This document shows positions 46,494 to 59,303 of a stretch of DNA of 64,000 nucleotides, piece after piece. The position numbers were made by a program, and so were the translations under genes. This stretch comes from Ricinus communis (Eukaryota; Streptophyta; Magnoliopsida; Malpighiales; Euphorbiaceae). Location of the stretch: assembly GCF_019578655.1 (NCBI RefSeq), contig NC_063263.1, positions 3,224,001 to 3,288,000 of the forward strand. The letters are read 5' to 3'. Positions within the stretch are counted from its first letter, which is position 1, and each line of letters begins with the position of its first letter. The notes under the pieces were generated by a model, which saw only the letters and a program-made list of their open reading frames with translations, searched no databases and had not been told where the DNA came from.

Positions 46494-49400
46494 CTAGGCT
46501 TCTGTGCTGTTGCTGCTATTTCTGTGAGTTGAAATGAGACTAGGTTCCTTTATCATTATACTCTGAAAGAACGCAATCATCTGGACAACATATGTCGATT
46601 TTGTCATGTTAGATACACAAGTTAGAAAAACACCCATAACTCAGATTGCAAATTTTCAGTTCTGAAAATGATCGAATTATATCATTTTATCTTGAAAAAT
46701 CTCATACCAATGCAAATCCAATGCATAACATACTAAAGCCAGGGAAATGAAATGGTGCTTCTTCAGACAGAAATAGAGCTGCATTGGCAAAAGAAAGTTA
46801 TCAACTCCAATTACATGTGCCTAAAAAGATACATTCCTATAACCTGAGTACCTGTCAAAGGACTAAAAATCAGAGGGGAAATGATGTTGGCGAAGGAAGA
46901 TATGCTTGAAATGCAGCCCTGAGCCTTCCCCTGAAACAAATTAAAACAGTTCATGTAATACATGAATTTGAATTAAAATGAAGAATTGGTGCACAATTAT
47001 CCCATCTTTGGCAGAGTTACCTGCTCATCAGGGCCAACTTGCTTGGATACAATACTGCGTAACTATGCAAGTCATAAAATCACATCAGTGTGCAGGTTCA
47101 GTCAGTCAACAGATGGCAAAAGATTTAGCAGAAGATGAAATTGTAGAACTCACAGATGGAGTCACGAAAACAACAAAGACTGTTAATGCAGTAGTCGCAT
47201 AAGGAACCTGCTCAGAACGAAAATTTCTTTTAACAGTTGTACGTGAGAACTGAGAACAAATACCAGAACAAGGAACACATGATGAGAAAATTTAAGTGTT
47301 GGTAGAATAAACATTACCCAGAATGACCACGATATGCTGTAAAGCAACATCTGCAAGATACCCGGATAAATTATTGGAATTTTGTGCTCAATTTATAGAC
47401 AATTAGAATCAAAAGTTGCAGACTTAATCAGAAAAAGGGTAGAACTGAAGCTCGTACAGTTACAAAACCCATAAAGAGTCCTGCGGACAGTAGTTTTTTC
47501 TCTGATACAAAAGGTGCCAACAAAGGCATGAAAATCAGCTGTAAAATACCAAGGAATTCAACAATGAATAATCTATCTAAAAAAGATATTATTACAGAAT
47601 ATGATACAATAATAGAAAATCATATGCTGATCTGAGAATGAAACAGATGACTATAGAACGAATGGTTTTATACCTGTGATATCATTCCTGCAAGACCAGC
47701 AAGGAGAAATAGATCGGCAAACTGGTTTTTGGTGAAATGAAAACGGGCCTTCCAGTAGTACTGCATGAAACAAATTATACTGGTTAGCAGTAAAAAGAAT
47801 TCCTTTTTTCTTTTGGAGATTCCAATGCTACGTGCAAGTATGCAATTGTGGAAAAGAGAATCGACAAATCTAAGATACATAATGCACAAATGATACCATA
47901 GAAGCTGCTTGGATTCCTCCCTCAGCAAGACTATGAAAGAAAGCAACAACTGCTGCTTGTGAAAATGTTGCACTGCAGCACCAAGTTTTACAAGATGAAT
48001 ATGTCAAACCCAACTATTCGAGAATATGAATGAAGCACTAGGTGATTAAGAGTGTTCTACAGGGACCAATAAAATATCAATGGCATTGGCAGCGGCGATC
48101 TACAGAAAGATCAAGGAAACTATCATCGAAAGCCTTACCTACACTTGAGCAAGGAAATAAGATCCCCAACTGTTAGAATCTTCTTGGATAATGGTGCCTT
48201 GTTAGGCAAGTCATCATCTTGATGAATGTCATCTAGTCCGGTCTTCAAGATTGGCTGTGTTAAACATTCACCTTCCACCACTTTATCCTTCAGGAAAACC
48301 CTCATGTACACAGCAGCAAGCATTGAAATAAATGTAGCAACCTGAAAAAGAATTATAGTAACATTAAAATTACTGTTAAAGCCTTCTGTTACCACTAAAA
48401 GTTTTAAACCTGAAAACAGTTTTAGTTTTCATATTCTTTTCTGTCAAGATTCTGATACCATGTCAAATAACCGATTATCCTAATATACAAATAATTTTAA
48501 TATACTAACATATATATATATATATATATAGATGGACTGATGACTGAAAAACACAAAAAGTTAAGAAATTAACCTGAAAGGTCAAAGTAGTAGTGAGAAA
48601 ACGAGCAACTAATGTTCCGCAGACAAAGGCTGCTATGAATATGCCAGATAGAATTCCAAATGCTGATGCTCGTCGTCCTTCTGAAACGTTGTCAGCCTGA
48701 AAAAATAGACAGGTATGCAGGATCAAGTACTCAACCATATTTAGGAAAATTCTAATATTAAAATAGACACCAACCATAAATATTTATTAGTTTTTAAATA
48801 ATTAAATATTAAGTTAATTATTCAATGTGAAAGTAATATATATAATTCACTTATTCATTGTATATATCCTAACATTTTTCGATCTTAACTTCTGTAAATA
48901 TTTAAATCAGCTACCTAATGTATGAGATATCAATTGTGTTTTTAAAAATTTTATTAAATAGAAAAGTAAAATAACAAAAATTATCCACATTTAACAAAAT
49001 CAACATGTACATATCCGAGTTACTATGAGTCATATTTTTAAATATATATATATATATATATATTATCCCATATTTCTTTTGAGACGCTGGATCAAGGGTA
49101 GGGTCGTATTTCAGTATTACTATTTATTTTTCTAAGAAAAAAATATAAAATTAATTTTTTGTATTAACTTTTACATGTTATTTTATTTAAAAGAAAAAGC
49201 CGTATTCTATATAAATACCTATTAGTGATCATAATAGTTAAGAAGTTTATAACTATTTTTATGTAATTTAATATTTTGGTATAAGAAGTCCTGTGATTTA
49301 TTTAGTAATACTTTAGTATCTTGAGAATTGAGCGTACAGTAATGTGTGTAAATTTATTAACATTATTAATAGTTTTGGTAATTAAACTTTAAATAAGACT

Positions 49401-52400
49401 TGGTCGTTGTAATATCGATTTTGTCGAATAAATAACAAATTATAATTGATTAGAATTAAAGAAAAATTGAATTGTTTTTTTCATTTTTTTCTCTAAACTC
49501 TATGAAAATGAATATAATTATCTTTGAATTGAATGAAAGCTAAATTAATAAGGAATAGAAACAATTGACACTAACACTATATTTAGTTGAAATCTATACA
49601 ATATATGAAATTCATGAATTTCATAAATCTAAAGTTTATGTATTTTAAATAAAATAAAAGTTAATTTAGAATTATATATAATCAAATTTGTGTGGAATTA
49701 GTTACAGCTAAACTAAACTCTAACAAAATAGATAGAATTTCTAAATGAATTCAACATTAGTTTATTAATATATTCCATAACACTAAAATATTTCTTTTGA
49801 TTTTATCATTTCCATTTTACTTTCTCTGTTATGTCTTTTTTTCAAATAAAATAGAATTTCTAATGAATTTCAACTAAGCATTTACTAAACTGTTGAATTA
49901 ATGGTATTAGTTGTTAATAGTTGAATTTTCAAAATATTAAAATTTCACAAGAAAAGAAGAAGATCAAAAGACCCTTTATGTAAAAGGTTATATCAGAAAC
50001 TTAAATACACACCATATATACAAACATATGTAGAAAAAATAAAGCGATAGCTAAAAGAAAGAAGAGATAATTATAATTACCACATAAGCAAGAGCAAGGC
50101 AATTGATGCTGCTATCGGAGAGCATAGCAGTGAGAGTCCTTGTACCAAAGTATGCATAAAAGAATTTGGTTTCCCTGCTGTATGCCAATATAGCTGTCAA
50201 AATAAACTTATATGTTTTAGCAACACTTTTACCATATATGTGCAAAAGGAACATACAATTCCTTTTCTTTTTGTTTTTTCTTTCTTAACTACATCCACAA
50301 TTTTTAAAAGAAAAAGTAATATCTAAAGTTGGATTTCTGTCTTGCATCACCAGATAATCACCTTGATTTCATAGTCTATGCTCAACTGTTCTTAGAAAAA
50401 GAATTATTTAACTTTCAAAAATTTGATTTTTTACAAAAAATGATTATTTTATTTCTTTTATTAATTTCATATCCGATAAGTAAATAATTATGAGCTACAT
50501 GATTAGTCATACCTTATACTTGTAAATAAAATTTTATCAAACAACAGCTAATTATAGCAAAAAGATCCAGATTCTAAAATTTTCTAATTTTTTTACAAAT
50601 GTAAATATCAAGCAGTCTAATTCTCCACTTGAGTTAATTGTTTATTATTTGATTAAAACACAGAACACTAATTGAAATTCCAAGTAAAAAAGAGTACCAA
50701 ATCCATATTAAATAAAACAAAAAATGTTTTTTAAAAATATATTCCTGAAAATGCCAAAACCTTAAAGTATTAGCTGTTTTTAGACCTGTTTATGGGTCTG
50801 GGTACCCGTCCGGCCCGCCGAGGCCCGCAATTTTCGTATCGGGCTTAGACAACAATTTTTGTGTACGAGTCCGGCCCGGCCCGAACCTACAAAAAGCCCA
50901 TACTCCTTTGGCCGGGCTTGGGATTTATATAAAAACTCAAGCCCGGCTCGGCCCGATGTCTAGTTTAATTGGAAAAAAAGAAATGTCACTTGTGACTTTT
51001 AACTTATAATTAAGTGCTATATACCATTTAGCTACTTATTATTATTGTTTATAATTTTATTGTTATTAATATATATTAAACAAAACAAAACCCTAAATCT
51101 AAATGTAATTGCAATTGGACAGATTTAATAATTGGTCAGGCCGGGCTAGATTTTAAAAAAAAAAATTGGACTCGAATTTGAGCTCAGAAATATTAAAAAA
51201 TTTCCAAACTTGGGTGGGCTCGAGCTTATCCAAAGTCAAGTCAGGCCCGGCCCATAAACAGATCTAGCTGTTTTATATGTCTTTCCAATCATTCTAAGGC
51301 ATATGAAAAGTAAAAAGATTAATTTCCCTTCTTTTTGTTTTGGCTTATTCTCTTGTGTGAAAAAGAAAGAAAGAAAAAAAATAGCATACCTAATGGAATG
51401 ATAGAGATAGTCAAAGGAAGTGTGAGCATAGCTTTCCTCCCATACTGATCCGACAGATTCCCAATTAGAGGTGTAATCACAACCGATCCCACTCCTATCA
51501 TCTGCAATCAAATATAATTCTCTTCATACTAATAATCAACTAACTAATGTTGATAATTAATTAAATAAGCTATTACTTTTTCTTTTAAAAAAAAGTTTAT
51601 TCATAACATATAATTTAATATTTAATTATACTTAGTTAAGCCTTATCCATCTAAAATTTAAAATTTAAAAGAAAAATGTGTGTTCTACGATCATTATTAA
51701 TTAATTTAATTATAAATTAAATTGAAAGATATAATTTAATATTAATTTATAAAATCTTAAAAAATAATAATAATTTTTTAAGATTTAGAATTTTATCAAT
51801 ACAATAATATAAAAGTTATTTATATATATTGATATAATTGATATTATTACTTTTAGAATTAAAAATTCATAATATAATTAAAAAATTAATTTATTATTGA
51901 ATATAATATTAAAAATATAATTTAAGATGTTATTTTTTAGAATTAGAATTATTATTTAATTATAAAATTAATTTATTAATTAATATAATATTAAATATAA
52001 TTAATATATTATTTTTAAAATAAAATTAATATTATTATCCGATTAGAAAATAATTTATTAGTTAATATAATATTAAAATTTAATTAATATGTTATCTTTT
52101 AGTATTAGAATCCGTGTTTAATTTAGTAATATAACTTATGAATCAATAAATTAATAGAAGAATTATAAAATTACACATAAACTTGAATTCTACGTGTTAA
52201 AAATAAATAGAGCTGTTAAAATAAAAATCTTATGTGTCTAAATTTAAACATACATGTCAAAAAAATTTAAATTTCAGAAATTAATACATATGATATATAT
52301 AAATTAGTCAGTTATCTGTGTATTTCTATTATTTTATTTATAAAATATTTTCTAAATTTGAAAAATAAAATCGCATTTCTTATTTTTAAAAGGTTTTATT

Positions 52401-54592
52401 GCATTAAAATTGATAAATAATAATTGAAAAATATATAATAAAAACTCAATAAGAATCAATGTTAATATATTAGGGTTCTTTTTTAATAAATGATTTGTAA
52501 TATTTTTATCATTAATTGAGTTTTTAATATTTGTAATTAATAATAAAACTAAAATTAATATACTATTATTTAAAATTTAAATTACTATTTTATTAAAGGA
52601 ATAATTTAATAATATATGTTAATTTTTTTGTTAGAAATTATATATATATTTCAAATTTAGTAACAAGTGTCAGATTCCATATATATCCTACAAATTTTAA
52701 TCATTCAGGATCAAATGTGGTTCTCAATATTATCAAAAGAAAGACAGATTTAACACATTATATAGCTGAAAACACTATACTTTTAATTTTTTTCTCTTCT
52801 AATATGTGTGGAAAGTTGATTTTCTTAATATGTATAATTTTTATAATTATAAGCATTTAAAAAAAATTTAAAATATAAAAAATTATTATTTAATTCAATA
52901 AATTTTCTATATTTTATATTTTATTTTATTTTTCTTTTTATAAATATTAATAATTTTAATTTTTTATTAATAAAAATAAAATTATAAATATTAAATAGTT
53001 AGGTATATAAAAATTTGTAGTGTATTTATTAAATATAAAATATAAAATATAAAGTAAAAAGTAAAATAGATTTTTATACATAAAAAGAGCTATATTTAAC
53101 AAAAGAATGCATTAAAATATTATTTTGATATATACTATGTACCATAAAAACTTTGTTATATATTAAGGGTGCTTGGTTTCTTTCAAAAATGAAAATGGAA
53201 TGTAGTGGGTGGACCTAAAGGGGCCCATTAACCCATTTTTGTCTAAAGATACACACTAAAGTTAAAGCAATTAGATACCCTGCTTTCGCTCCTTATACAC
53301 TTGTACTTCGTACCCAGCAATTAATCTTTTTGTTATAACTTTTCTAATTAATTTTGTTTTTGGGATTAGGTGGAGCAATTAAATAGTACTTAAGTTTGGC
53401 AAATAAACATAATTAGTACTTCAAAGATATCATTTATATGTAATAAATTATAAAACATAGATTCAATCCTCTCCTTTTTCTTCCCCATTAAATGATTATT
53501 ATTCTTCATCATACAAAAATAAGTTTTTGTTTCATTAAAAAAAACATACATATTCTTTATTTGTTTAAGGTGGGTCCAAGGAATTATATAGTTTTGCTTT
53601 AGAAAAAGAAAAATATTCCAATTTGATTTATGAATATCAAGCACCTTTTTTTTTTTTACTACTAAGTGCTTTTCTTTACAGGAGATTAATTGGAACATTT
53701 TTGTTATAAAGTTATAGTATTAGGGAGAACACTGAAAAACATTGGTGATACTTGAATATTTGTTGTTCACTTTTCAGAGTATAGTTTCACCTTAATTATG
53801 AGTAGATTAAGAAATTATAAAAAGGGTTTTCTTTTTCTTATTCTTTTTTTTTTTTTTTGTAATAAAAGAATCAAAATTGAAGTAATTACATGACTGCTAA
53901 TTGTTTCTAAGCCATATTTAGAAATTCTCCCTTCTGCTATTTCACCTCCTACTTAACATAAAAATAATATATATCAATAAATAATTATTATGAGAGAAAA
54001 CGTGTCTTTAAATTTTATATACCGATACATGCCTGTCAAATATTTTCAATATATTCTTCGGAAAGAAAAAAGAAATTCAAAGTATTGTTAGGTCTGATTT
54101 GTAGGTGGCAATACGACAGAGAAGAAAATGCAATAAATAAAACTATTTTTCTTTTCTGTATAGGTTAAAAAAACAAAACTTGATTCATTTTAATTAAGTT
54201 ACTAACACTAACAGCCCCTTAAAAGCTTAGTTAATTTCTAGCATTTCATACACTTGGCTCTTTCTAATTATATGGAACTTAACAAAGCTTTTATATATAT
54301 ATATATCACCGTAGTAAATAAGAAAATCAAGAGTTAATTTAACAGGTCAAGGATAGGATGAATAGCTAGATTAAGCAATGGAAAAAAGAAATTAAAAGAA
54401 AAAGAAAAAGAGGATGAAGAAACGTACAGCTTGTTGGAATCCAGAGAGGTAAATGGCCAGAGAGCATTCGTCTTGACCAGGGCAAAGTGCTAACATGGTA
54501 ACATCTGTTATCGCCGGAACCACCATCATACCAGCCACTCCGGCGAGGAAGATGGTGACAAAGAGGTGGCTCAGTTCTGTTAGCTTCTCCAT
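46494..54592 (-). CDS. MFS transporter, tetracycline-transporter/HIAT1-like (At2g16970-16990 family)
   Basis: Fourteen exons on the minus strand join in phase to about 441 residues: 54592-54428, 51501-51390, 50193-50081, 48696-48574, 48341-48139, 47972-47897, 47760-47674, 47538-47458, 47350-47318, 47207-47154, 47062-47021, 46930-46852, 46778-46708, 46580-46494. The start is MEKLTELSHLFVTIFLAG. The MFS signature GNLSDQYGRK lies at about residues 69-78 between the second and third helices. Later pieces include ALFLSEEAPFHFPGFSMLC and a short Ser/Asn-rich tail. About 12 membrane helices are expected, with a hydrophilic central loop (DDIHQDDDLPNKAPLSKK). The substrate is unknown; plant members are annotated as major facilitator proteins of the tetracycline-resistance type (MEE15 group). 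Introns 1 and 2 are long and repeat-bearing. Confidence 0.9.
48784..50040. other. MFS gene intron, AT-rich
   Basis: This is the main part of the intron between the exons at 50193-50081 and 48696-48574. It is very AT-rich with a short TA run near 49043-49063. No gene, and no transposon boundaries that I can demonstrate. Confidence 0.6.
50781..51266. mobile_element. 486 bp hAT-type MITE with 8 bp target duplication
   Basis: The terminal inverted repeats are TAGACCTGTTTATGGG at the left and the complement of CCCATAAACAGATCTA at the right. Inside the ends, GGCCCGG/CCGGGC-rich words make subterminal repeats in a very AT-rich intron. GCTGTTTT flanks both sides (50773-50780 and 51267-51274), an 8 bp target duplication typical of hAT. 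There is no transposase ORF, so it is a non-autonomous element, inserted in the second intron of the MFS gene. Confidence 0.9.
51502..54427. other. 2.9 kb first intron of the MFS gene
   Basis: Extremely AT-rich. It carries a minisatellite at 51889-52130 and poly-T runs, and has no coding sequence that I can support. The large size relative to the other introns suggests old transposon debris. Confidence 0.6.
51889..52130. repeat. Imperfect minisatellite, about 81-83 bp period, three copies
   Basis: Three successive blocks each begin with TTTATTA followed by TTGAATATAATATTA or TTAATATAATATTA (near 51890, 51972 and 52055) and contain TTATNTTTTAG-type words. The copies have diverged and are AT-rich. 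They lie in the first MFS intron. Confidence 0.6.
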
Positions 54593-55380
54593 ATGTAAAT
54601 TTAAAGGTTCCCCTTTTCTTTTCTATCTTCTCTCTCTGTGTGTGCACAAGAAGAAGCCCAAGTTTATGAGTTAAATATGAGACAGCTTCTTGATTTGAAC
54701 AGACAAAGTTGCATGCCCATAAGAATAGCTCTATCCCTTTTATGGATAAAAGCTATTGTATAGTATATAATAAAGAAGGATGCGTTACATTTGGGTAATT
54801 AATTAGTAAGTAATAATAATTTCTTGTGGAGGAAATTTAATTTGATTTCTAGATTCAGCAAAGGATAGTTTCAAGTATAAAGACAAAAGCCATTAATACA
54901 AAGAGAGGTACCTTGGGAAGGAAAACAGACACACGCTCACCCACAAAAACAAAAAGATCTTCATGGATTATCATACATGCATAATGATACATGCTTTAGC
55001 TTTTGTGCTGTGCCAGTTGCTTTCTATAACATGTTAAATCATGTAATATGCATTATGATAAAATCGCATGGTGTAATATCACTGTCCCTTAAGAAAAAAG
55101 GTTGGCCCAAGACACCAAGTAGTGCTAGAAAAAGATATGTATAGCGCCACATATAGATATTGTAATCTTTATAACAAGTAACAAAAGGAAATATTATGCC
55201 TTTGAATTAATAAGTGATGTGTTTATGCTCAAATGTCAATAAACTTTGGATGTATTACACTTGATGATGTGTCTTTGAGCTAGCATGTTTGACGTTTAAG
55301 TTAAATTGTTAGTCAGAGTTATTTCACTTATTTAGTGACTCTTGATATGAATCTTCACAATTAAATTGAGTAGTATTAAT
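54593..55380. promoter_or_regulatory. Upstream region of the MFS gene
   Basis: On the minus strand the bases just before the ATG hold a purine-rich 5' leader (CACACACAGAGAGAGAAG). A TATA-like stretch (complement of TATAGTATATAATAAAG, near 54757-54773) lies about 170 bp upstream. The exact start of transcription is not visible. Nothing else recognisable to 55380. Confidence 0.35.
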
Positions 55381-55880
55381 ATTATTTCAGTATGTTTGAT
55401 AAGAATCCATGTAGCACAAGGAATTCTATTTTAACAAAGAATCCTAATTCCACTAAAGATTCTAATCCAGTAAGGAGTCCTGATGATGAGAACCCATGTA
55501 GCACAAAGAATCCTACTTTAGCAAAGAATTCTAATTCTATTAAAGATCCTAATCCATCAAGGAGTCCTGATAACATCTATTTAGGAGTTATTTGTTTTCT
55601 TGTTTATTTAGGAATCTTGATCATATTATATTCTCTCTCTTTAAGGAGTTATTTGTTTCCGTGTTGATTTAGAAATCTTGGCCACATATCCTAGTCATTC
55701 TAGGATTAGGATTATTATGTTTTAAACTCTATAAATAGAGCTATGTAATTCGAAATATATATAATATCTTTGATTGAATAGAAAACCTTGTTTTTGCTTA
55801 AAAAGTTTCTTTAAGTGGTTATTGAGATTAAAACTTATTGTTTAGGTTTTGATTTCACTTCTACCTTAATTTAATTCTAT
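55380..55880 (+). mobile_element. LTR-like block of a retroelement, internally duplicated
   Basis: The right part has the features of a copia-type LTR: TCTATAAATAGAGCTATGTA (TATA box), a following stretch with GAATAGAAAACCTTG, and TTAGGAATCTTG/TTAGAAATCTTGGCC repeats. GGAGTTATTTGTTT occurs twice about 60 bp apart. The left part contains the 87 bp repeat listed separately. No partner LTR or coding domain is found, so this is possibly a solo or partial LTR. Confidence 0.45.
55404..55577 (+). repeat. Two tandem 87 bp copies in one open frame
   Basis: Copy 1 starts at 55404 and copy 2 at 55491, offset by exactly 87 bp (29 codons). Both read in the same frame as NPCSTxNxxLxKNxNSxKDxN with a PxRSPD ending. 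The frame is open from 55392 to 55667. The protein is low-complexity (Asn, Ser, Pro, Lys) and I recognise no family. Confidence 0.8.
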
Positions 55881-56139
55881 TAACTTGTTAGTTTCTAGGA
55901 TTAATTAAGTTCATCCCATTATAGCTATTGATCTTATTTCTTTATAAATAAGGGTGATAGTTCTGCAAATATCTTTTGGCAAACCTTATAAGTATCGATC
56001 TTGGCATTTATCCTTCTCTTCCTTAGAAGGTTTACATCAATGTTCCTTATAGATTTTGAAAGCACTTAACAATTGAAATTGTGACTATAATTCTTCCGTT
56101 GCAGGTGTAAACTTAATATTTTACATAACTATTGAAGCA
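55881..56139. other. Intergenic spacer
   Basis: No gene or clear repeat is seen. It continues smoothly from the LTR-like block and could be its downstream part. Confidence 0.4.
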
Positions 56140-56144
56140 CTAAT

Positions 56145-56700
56145 TTATAAACGGATTAGATTGGCTGGTTTAACCGATTCAACCAGAAGCTGCTATTTAA
56201 TTCGGTCTAATTTAGCTAAAATATAAGATTTGCAATTGAACCGGGTAAACGGACAAAATCGGTTCAACCGGTTTTCTTTTATATATATCTATAAATAAAA
56301 AAATCAAATTATAGATTATAATGCTAAAAATTGAACTAAACTATATCTGAAATCATTAGAACTTACATTTAGAAGAAAAATAATAATTTTTCTAAAATTA
56401 GTTCTTATAATTAATTTGTTCACAAATTTATATTTTGTATTCATGATTTTATTATAGGATTCTATTACTATGCATCTTTTTAATTATTTAAAATTAGTGT
56501 TTGGACTTATTAAATACTATTAAAAGTTGATAATTTATAATTAGTTTATTGTAGTTATTATTTTAAAAGAATAATAAATAATAAATAATCAATTTTTATT
56601 AGACTGATTTAACCAACAGTCCAACCGGTCAAACTAGTTGAACCGGTAAATGACTCCTAACTGGTTCACTCTCTGGTTCGGTTTTTGAAAACGGTGTTAT
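56145..56700. repeat. Palindromic element rich in AACCGGTTCAACC words
   Basis: The left side has GGTTTAACCGATTCAACC and AATCGGTTCAACCGG. The right side has CCAACCGGTCAAACTAGTTG, then AACCGGTAAATGAC and TGGTTCGGTTTTTG. Words on one side recur as complements on the other around an AT-rich centre, so the unit can fold on itself. Such AACCGGTT-rich elements are common MITE-like repeats in eudicots. No clear target duplication was found. Confidence 0.5.
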
Positions 56701-57616
56701 AGCAAGGCAGAAATCACTATTGCCATCAATATATCACGAATGCGAGAAATGGTCATTTAAGGCCATTTAAGCACAGTGCGTGACGTGCCCACTATTGCGA
56801 CCAGATTCAAAACACTATGAAGGCTTCTTTGGGCAAGATGAAACCTCATCCACCATAAAGAGATCGTGACTGCAATATACATACTCGTTAGGAAGATTTC
56901 CAAAACGGTTATCTCATAAATAACCACTATGAGGAAGACTATGTTTAGGGACACCATATAGCGATGGATGATAGCTGTCGCTAAATTGTGACAGAATAAT
57001 GGCAGCGCACTGAAGGATTTGAGCTTGATGAAAGGTACGGCGATCTAATGATGAACTAGTTACAGATCATTAGCGACGGACTATAGGTCATTGATAAATA
57101 AAGTGAGAGATGTTGGTGCTAATTATGAGGACAACATAGTGACAATGTGCCGACATTTCACACTTCATTTAGCGATGGCTCCACCGACCGTCACTAAATT
57201 TTTATAAAAATATGACACAAGTTTTAAGCATTAAGGAATTGTATTTAGCAACAACCATATCCATCATTAAGTGAGGTATTTAGCATGCCGTGCTTGCCAT
57301 CGCTATATCATGAGGTCAACGCTGCTTGGTTTCGTCACTAAATTGAACAACTAAAAATGTTGCCGCTTTTACGTATTACAATATGCAGAAAGGAAAGCGA
57401 TGATTATCCTTAAATGAAACAGGTTTTCTATTATACCTAAAATTTACCAAAGGGTTAATGCCCATTGGTAGATTTAGGTATCATACATAGTCTCCTCCCC
57501 CTCTTCCCTCTTCTTTCTCCCCTTTTTCTCTTCTCTGCCTCTTCTCTCTCACTGCCCTCCCTTCTTGCTGCTGCCAATTATCTCCTCCTCTGACACTTGT
57601 AAGTGTTTTTCTAATG

Positions 57617-57652
<36 letters not shown>

Positions 57653-59303
57653 ATAGTTAGTCTTCTCTTCTGTCGGTTCTCCCTTCATCCGTCATTACCT
57701 CCCTCTTTTTGAGTCGATATTTTTTTTTTAAAATATGTTAATATATTTTTTAATGTTTATTAATTTTTTAAAATTCAGATTAGGTATATAGTTTTTCTTC
57801 TATTTGTTAGTTAGTATTTTTAGGATATTTTATTTTTTTATTTATATTATTTTCTTTTGTAATTTCTGTATAGTTAATAATTATTTGTAATTATTTCATT
57901 TCTATTATATTGTTTAGTTAATAATTATGTTATTTAATTTAGCATGTTTAGTAATTTAGGTTTAGTTTATTTTTCAATGGTTTGAATTTATTTAGCTGTC
58001 TATCTTTCTTTTTTTTGGTTATTTAGTATTCTTAGTCTTTTAAGTTTAGTTTAATTCTTTTAATTTCTGTTTAGTTAATAATTAGTTAGTTGTATATTTT
58101 TTTTAGTTATTTAGTATGTTTAGTAATGTAAGTTTAGTATATTTTTTTATATTTTTAATTTATTTAGTTGTTTCTTTTTAATTTTTGGTTACTTAGTATT
58201 CCTAGCCTTTTAGATTTAGTTTAATCTCTGTTTATTTTTATTTATTGAGTTGTATTTCTTCATTGTTTTGGTTATTTAATAATTTTAGTTTTTTAGGTTT
58301 AACTTAATTTTTAATTTAATTTATATTAATATGTATTTCTATATTTTTAGAATCTTTGTTCATAGAGAACCGCGTGCGGGGATTAGCTAGTAGTATGTAT
58401 AAATTTTATTAGTTTTTTAAAAATATTTTTATCTATTGTGATAAATAATTTTTTATAGTATGTATATGTGTTTTCTTGACACCATGTATGTATATTTATT
58501 GGTGATTTATTGAATGTGATAATAATGTGAAAATAGATGTTATAATTTAAATTAGTGAAATTTAGTAATTATTAAGTAATAATATATGTATTGTGGATAT
58601 ATGTTTTGTTGGATTAAATATTTGAAATATTTCTTAATCAGGAATTAGACCTATTTTAGGGGAGTATTGTTCGTTTTATATAAAAAACTCTAACGAAATT
58701 TACATAGAATTTTAAGGATAAAAAATATCCATAAAAGTAATAATTAACATTTTAAGAAATTTAAAAGTATTAATTACAAATTTAATAATCTTAAAATTAA
58801 GATATAAAATTAAATTAATATAATAATGTTAGGGACAAAAGAACATCCCTATGTGTGTTAGCTGTAGAAAATTGTTCGACATCTTTCTCATTGGAGAGTG
58901 AGAGATCACTGAATGGTCTAGTGTGGACAGTTTGGAAATGCAACGTCTATATGTTAAAAGACTAGACTTTACGTGCATCTGATGCATATATAGATATTTG
59001 GTAGTATTGCCCTTTTTCTTCCTTTATATACATATTGGATAATGTGTGTATCATGCTATAACACATATTCCATTTTGTGAACTCAAAAAACTAGAGGAGA
59101 TGCTACCAAATTTCAACATTTGTGCGAATAAACATAAAACAGTAGTATAGATGATATATTTTTGAATGGGCTAGCTTCCTACCTTTCAATTGAGTACATG
59201 AATTATAAGGATGTAAATATGTTATATCCAAGAATTATTTAAAACATATATTTATAATATTAAATAAACAAAAAATATCCTACCAAAATTTAATAGATAA
59301 ACA

